NCBI GenBank assembly: GCA_947070915.1
Contig: CAMTDY010000055.1
Location: 1-15,428 of the forward strand
Origin: an uncultured Roseburia sp.
GTDB lineage: Bacteria > Bacillota > Clostridia > Lachnospirales > Lachnospiraceae
Length of the DNA: 15,428 nt
Direction of reading: 5' to 3'
Within the stretch, counting starts at the first letter, position 1, and every line of letters begins with the position of its first letter. The notes below the pieces were generated by a model. The model searched no databases. It worked only from the letters and a program-made list of their open reading frames with translations, and was not told the origin of the DNA. This document shows positions 15,222-15,428 of the stretch, piece by piece. The translations under genes and the position numbers were made by a program.

Positions 15222-15261
15222 TTCTCTCGGCAGCTGTAGAGGAATCCTGGGGAGATTCTTC
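15222..15261 (+). promoter_or_regulatory. Foldable leader RNA with two competing stems
   Basis: GAGGAATC (15239-15246) can pair with GATTCTTC (15254-15261), an 8-bp stem with one G-U pair. The overlapping AGAGGA (15238-15243) can instead pair with TTCTCT (15222-15227). The two stems exclude each other. No named riboswitch or T-box consensus was recognised, and an A-run rather than a T-run follows. Confidence 0.3.
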
Positions 15262-15281
15262 AAAAAAATAAAAACTTAAAC

Positions 15282-15298
15282 CTTTGTTAATAACAAAG
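15282..15298. promoter_or_regulatory. 17-bp perfect palindrome, probable operator
   Basis: CTTTGTTA (15282-15289), a single central A, and TAACAAAG (15291-15298) are exact reverse complements. The 1-base centre rules out a normal RNA hairpin and suggests a dimeric DNA-binding repressor. It covers the possible -35 box of promoter P2. Confidence 0.5.
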
Positions 15299-15313
15299 AT
15301 ATTTTTGTATACT
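15284..15313 (+). promoter_or_regulatory. Second promoter candidate P2
   Basis: TTGTTA (15284-15289), an 18-base spacer and TATACT (15308-15313). The -10 box matches five of six positions. The -35 box lies in the left arm of the 17-bp palindrome, so a bound repressor would block it. Confidence 0.4.
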
Positions 15314-15388
15314 ACAGCACGAGAATAGGGGTTTATGGTAGATTCTACAATGGAAGAACATGGTGTATGAGGAGGTATGTAGAGAAGA

Positions 15389-15428
15389 ATGAGTGCGCAA
15401 AAAAAGGAGATCCGTCTCCATGAAGGTG
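15389..15428 (+). CDS. 5' end of an unidentified gene, cut by window end
   Basis: The ATG at 15389 opens a frame MSAQKKEIRLHEG that runs off the window; an in-frame stop at 15380 fixes the start region. AGGAGG at 15370-15375 is 13 bases away, somewhat long. Thirteen residues do not identify a family. Alternatives are a GTG at 15393 in another frame, or an ATG at 15420 with AGGAG at 15405-15409, so the frame itself is uncertain. Confidence 0.4.
   Translation, partial: MSAQKKEIRLHEG

Noticed and set aside
15282..15298. Rex (redox repressor) operator
   Set aside because: The half-sites resemble TTGTTAA/TTAACAA, but the spacing is 1 base instead of the longer spacing of known Rex sites.
1..15428. 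CRISPR, mobile element, phage, tRNA or rRNA
   Set aside because: No regularly spaced repeats, transposase motifs, att-like repeats or RNA gene signatures were seen; the gene order is conserved core genome.

Overview
The window is a cell-shape and cell-division chromosomal locus of a Gram-positive anaerobic Firmicute, most likely a member of Clostridia close to Lachnospiraceae. The reasons are the gene order, strong AGGAGG-type ribosome binding sites, GTG and TTG starts, the coexistence of MinE with DivIVA and SepF, and clade-like variants of MreB and of a very long PBP2. I would not name a genus. Nothing here looks like a phage, insertion sequence, CRISPR array or recent transfer; it is mostly conserved core genome with some divergent family members.

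Unit 1 (22-9568, + strand) is radC, mreB, mreC, mreD, mrdA (PBP2), minC, minD, minE, rodA and mgsA, tightly spaced. It encodes the elongation machinery (MreB filaments, the MreC and MreD membrane scaffold, and the RodA polymerase with its PBP2 transpeptidase partner), the MinCDE division-site oscillator, and methylglyoxal synthase. A likely internal promoter with a palindrome lies between minC and minD.

The only minus-strand gene is a 64-residue DUF378 membrane protein (9623-9817). A 10-bp hairpin separates it from the convergent mgsA.

Unit 2 (9922-15166, + strand) is a membrane-anchored HlyD-like protein of unknown role, yggS (PLP homeostasis), sepF (FtsZ membrane anchor), divIVA (with an extended -10 promoter in front), lspA and an RluD-type pseudouridine synthase. 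Units 1 and 2 together cover lateral wall synthesis, division-site placement, Z-ring tethering and lipoprotein maturation.

The last 260 bases are a regulatory region: a good sigma-A type promoter, foldable leader RNA, a 17-bp perfect palindrome over a second promoter, and the first codons of a gene cut by the window end.

The most notable observations are an 18-bp perfect hairpin inside the lspA coding sequence; an MreB with Lys where the catalytic Glu is expected; a methylglyoxal synthase with changes at both catalytic Asp positions and in the phosphate loop; a PBP2 with an inserted region of roughly 230-245 residues; a DivIVA without the membrane-inserting Phe finger; and the palindrome-controlled leader at the right end. 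I did not find a wholly new multigene system.
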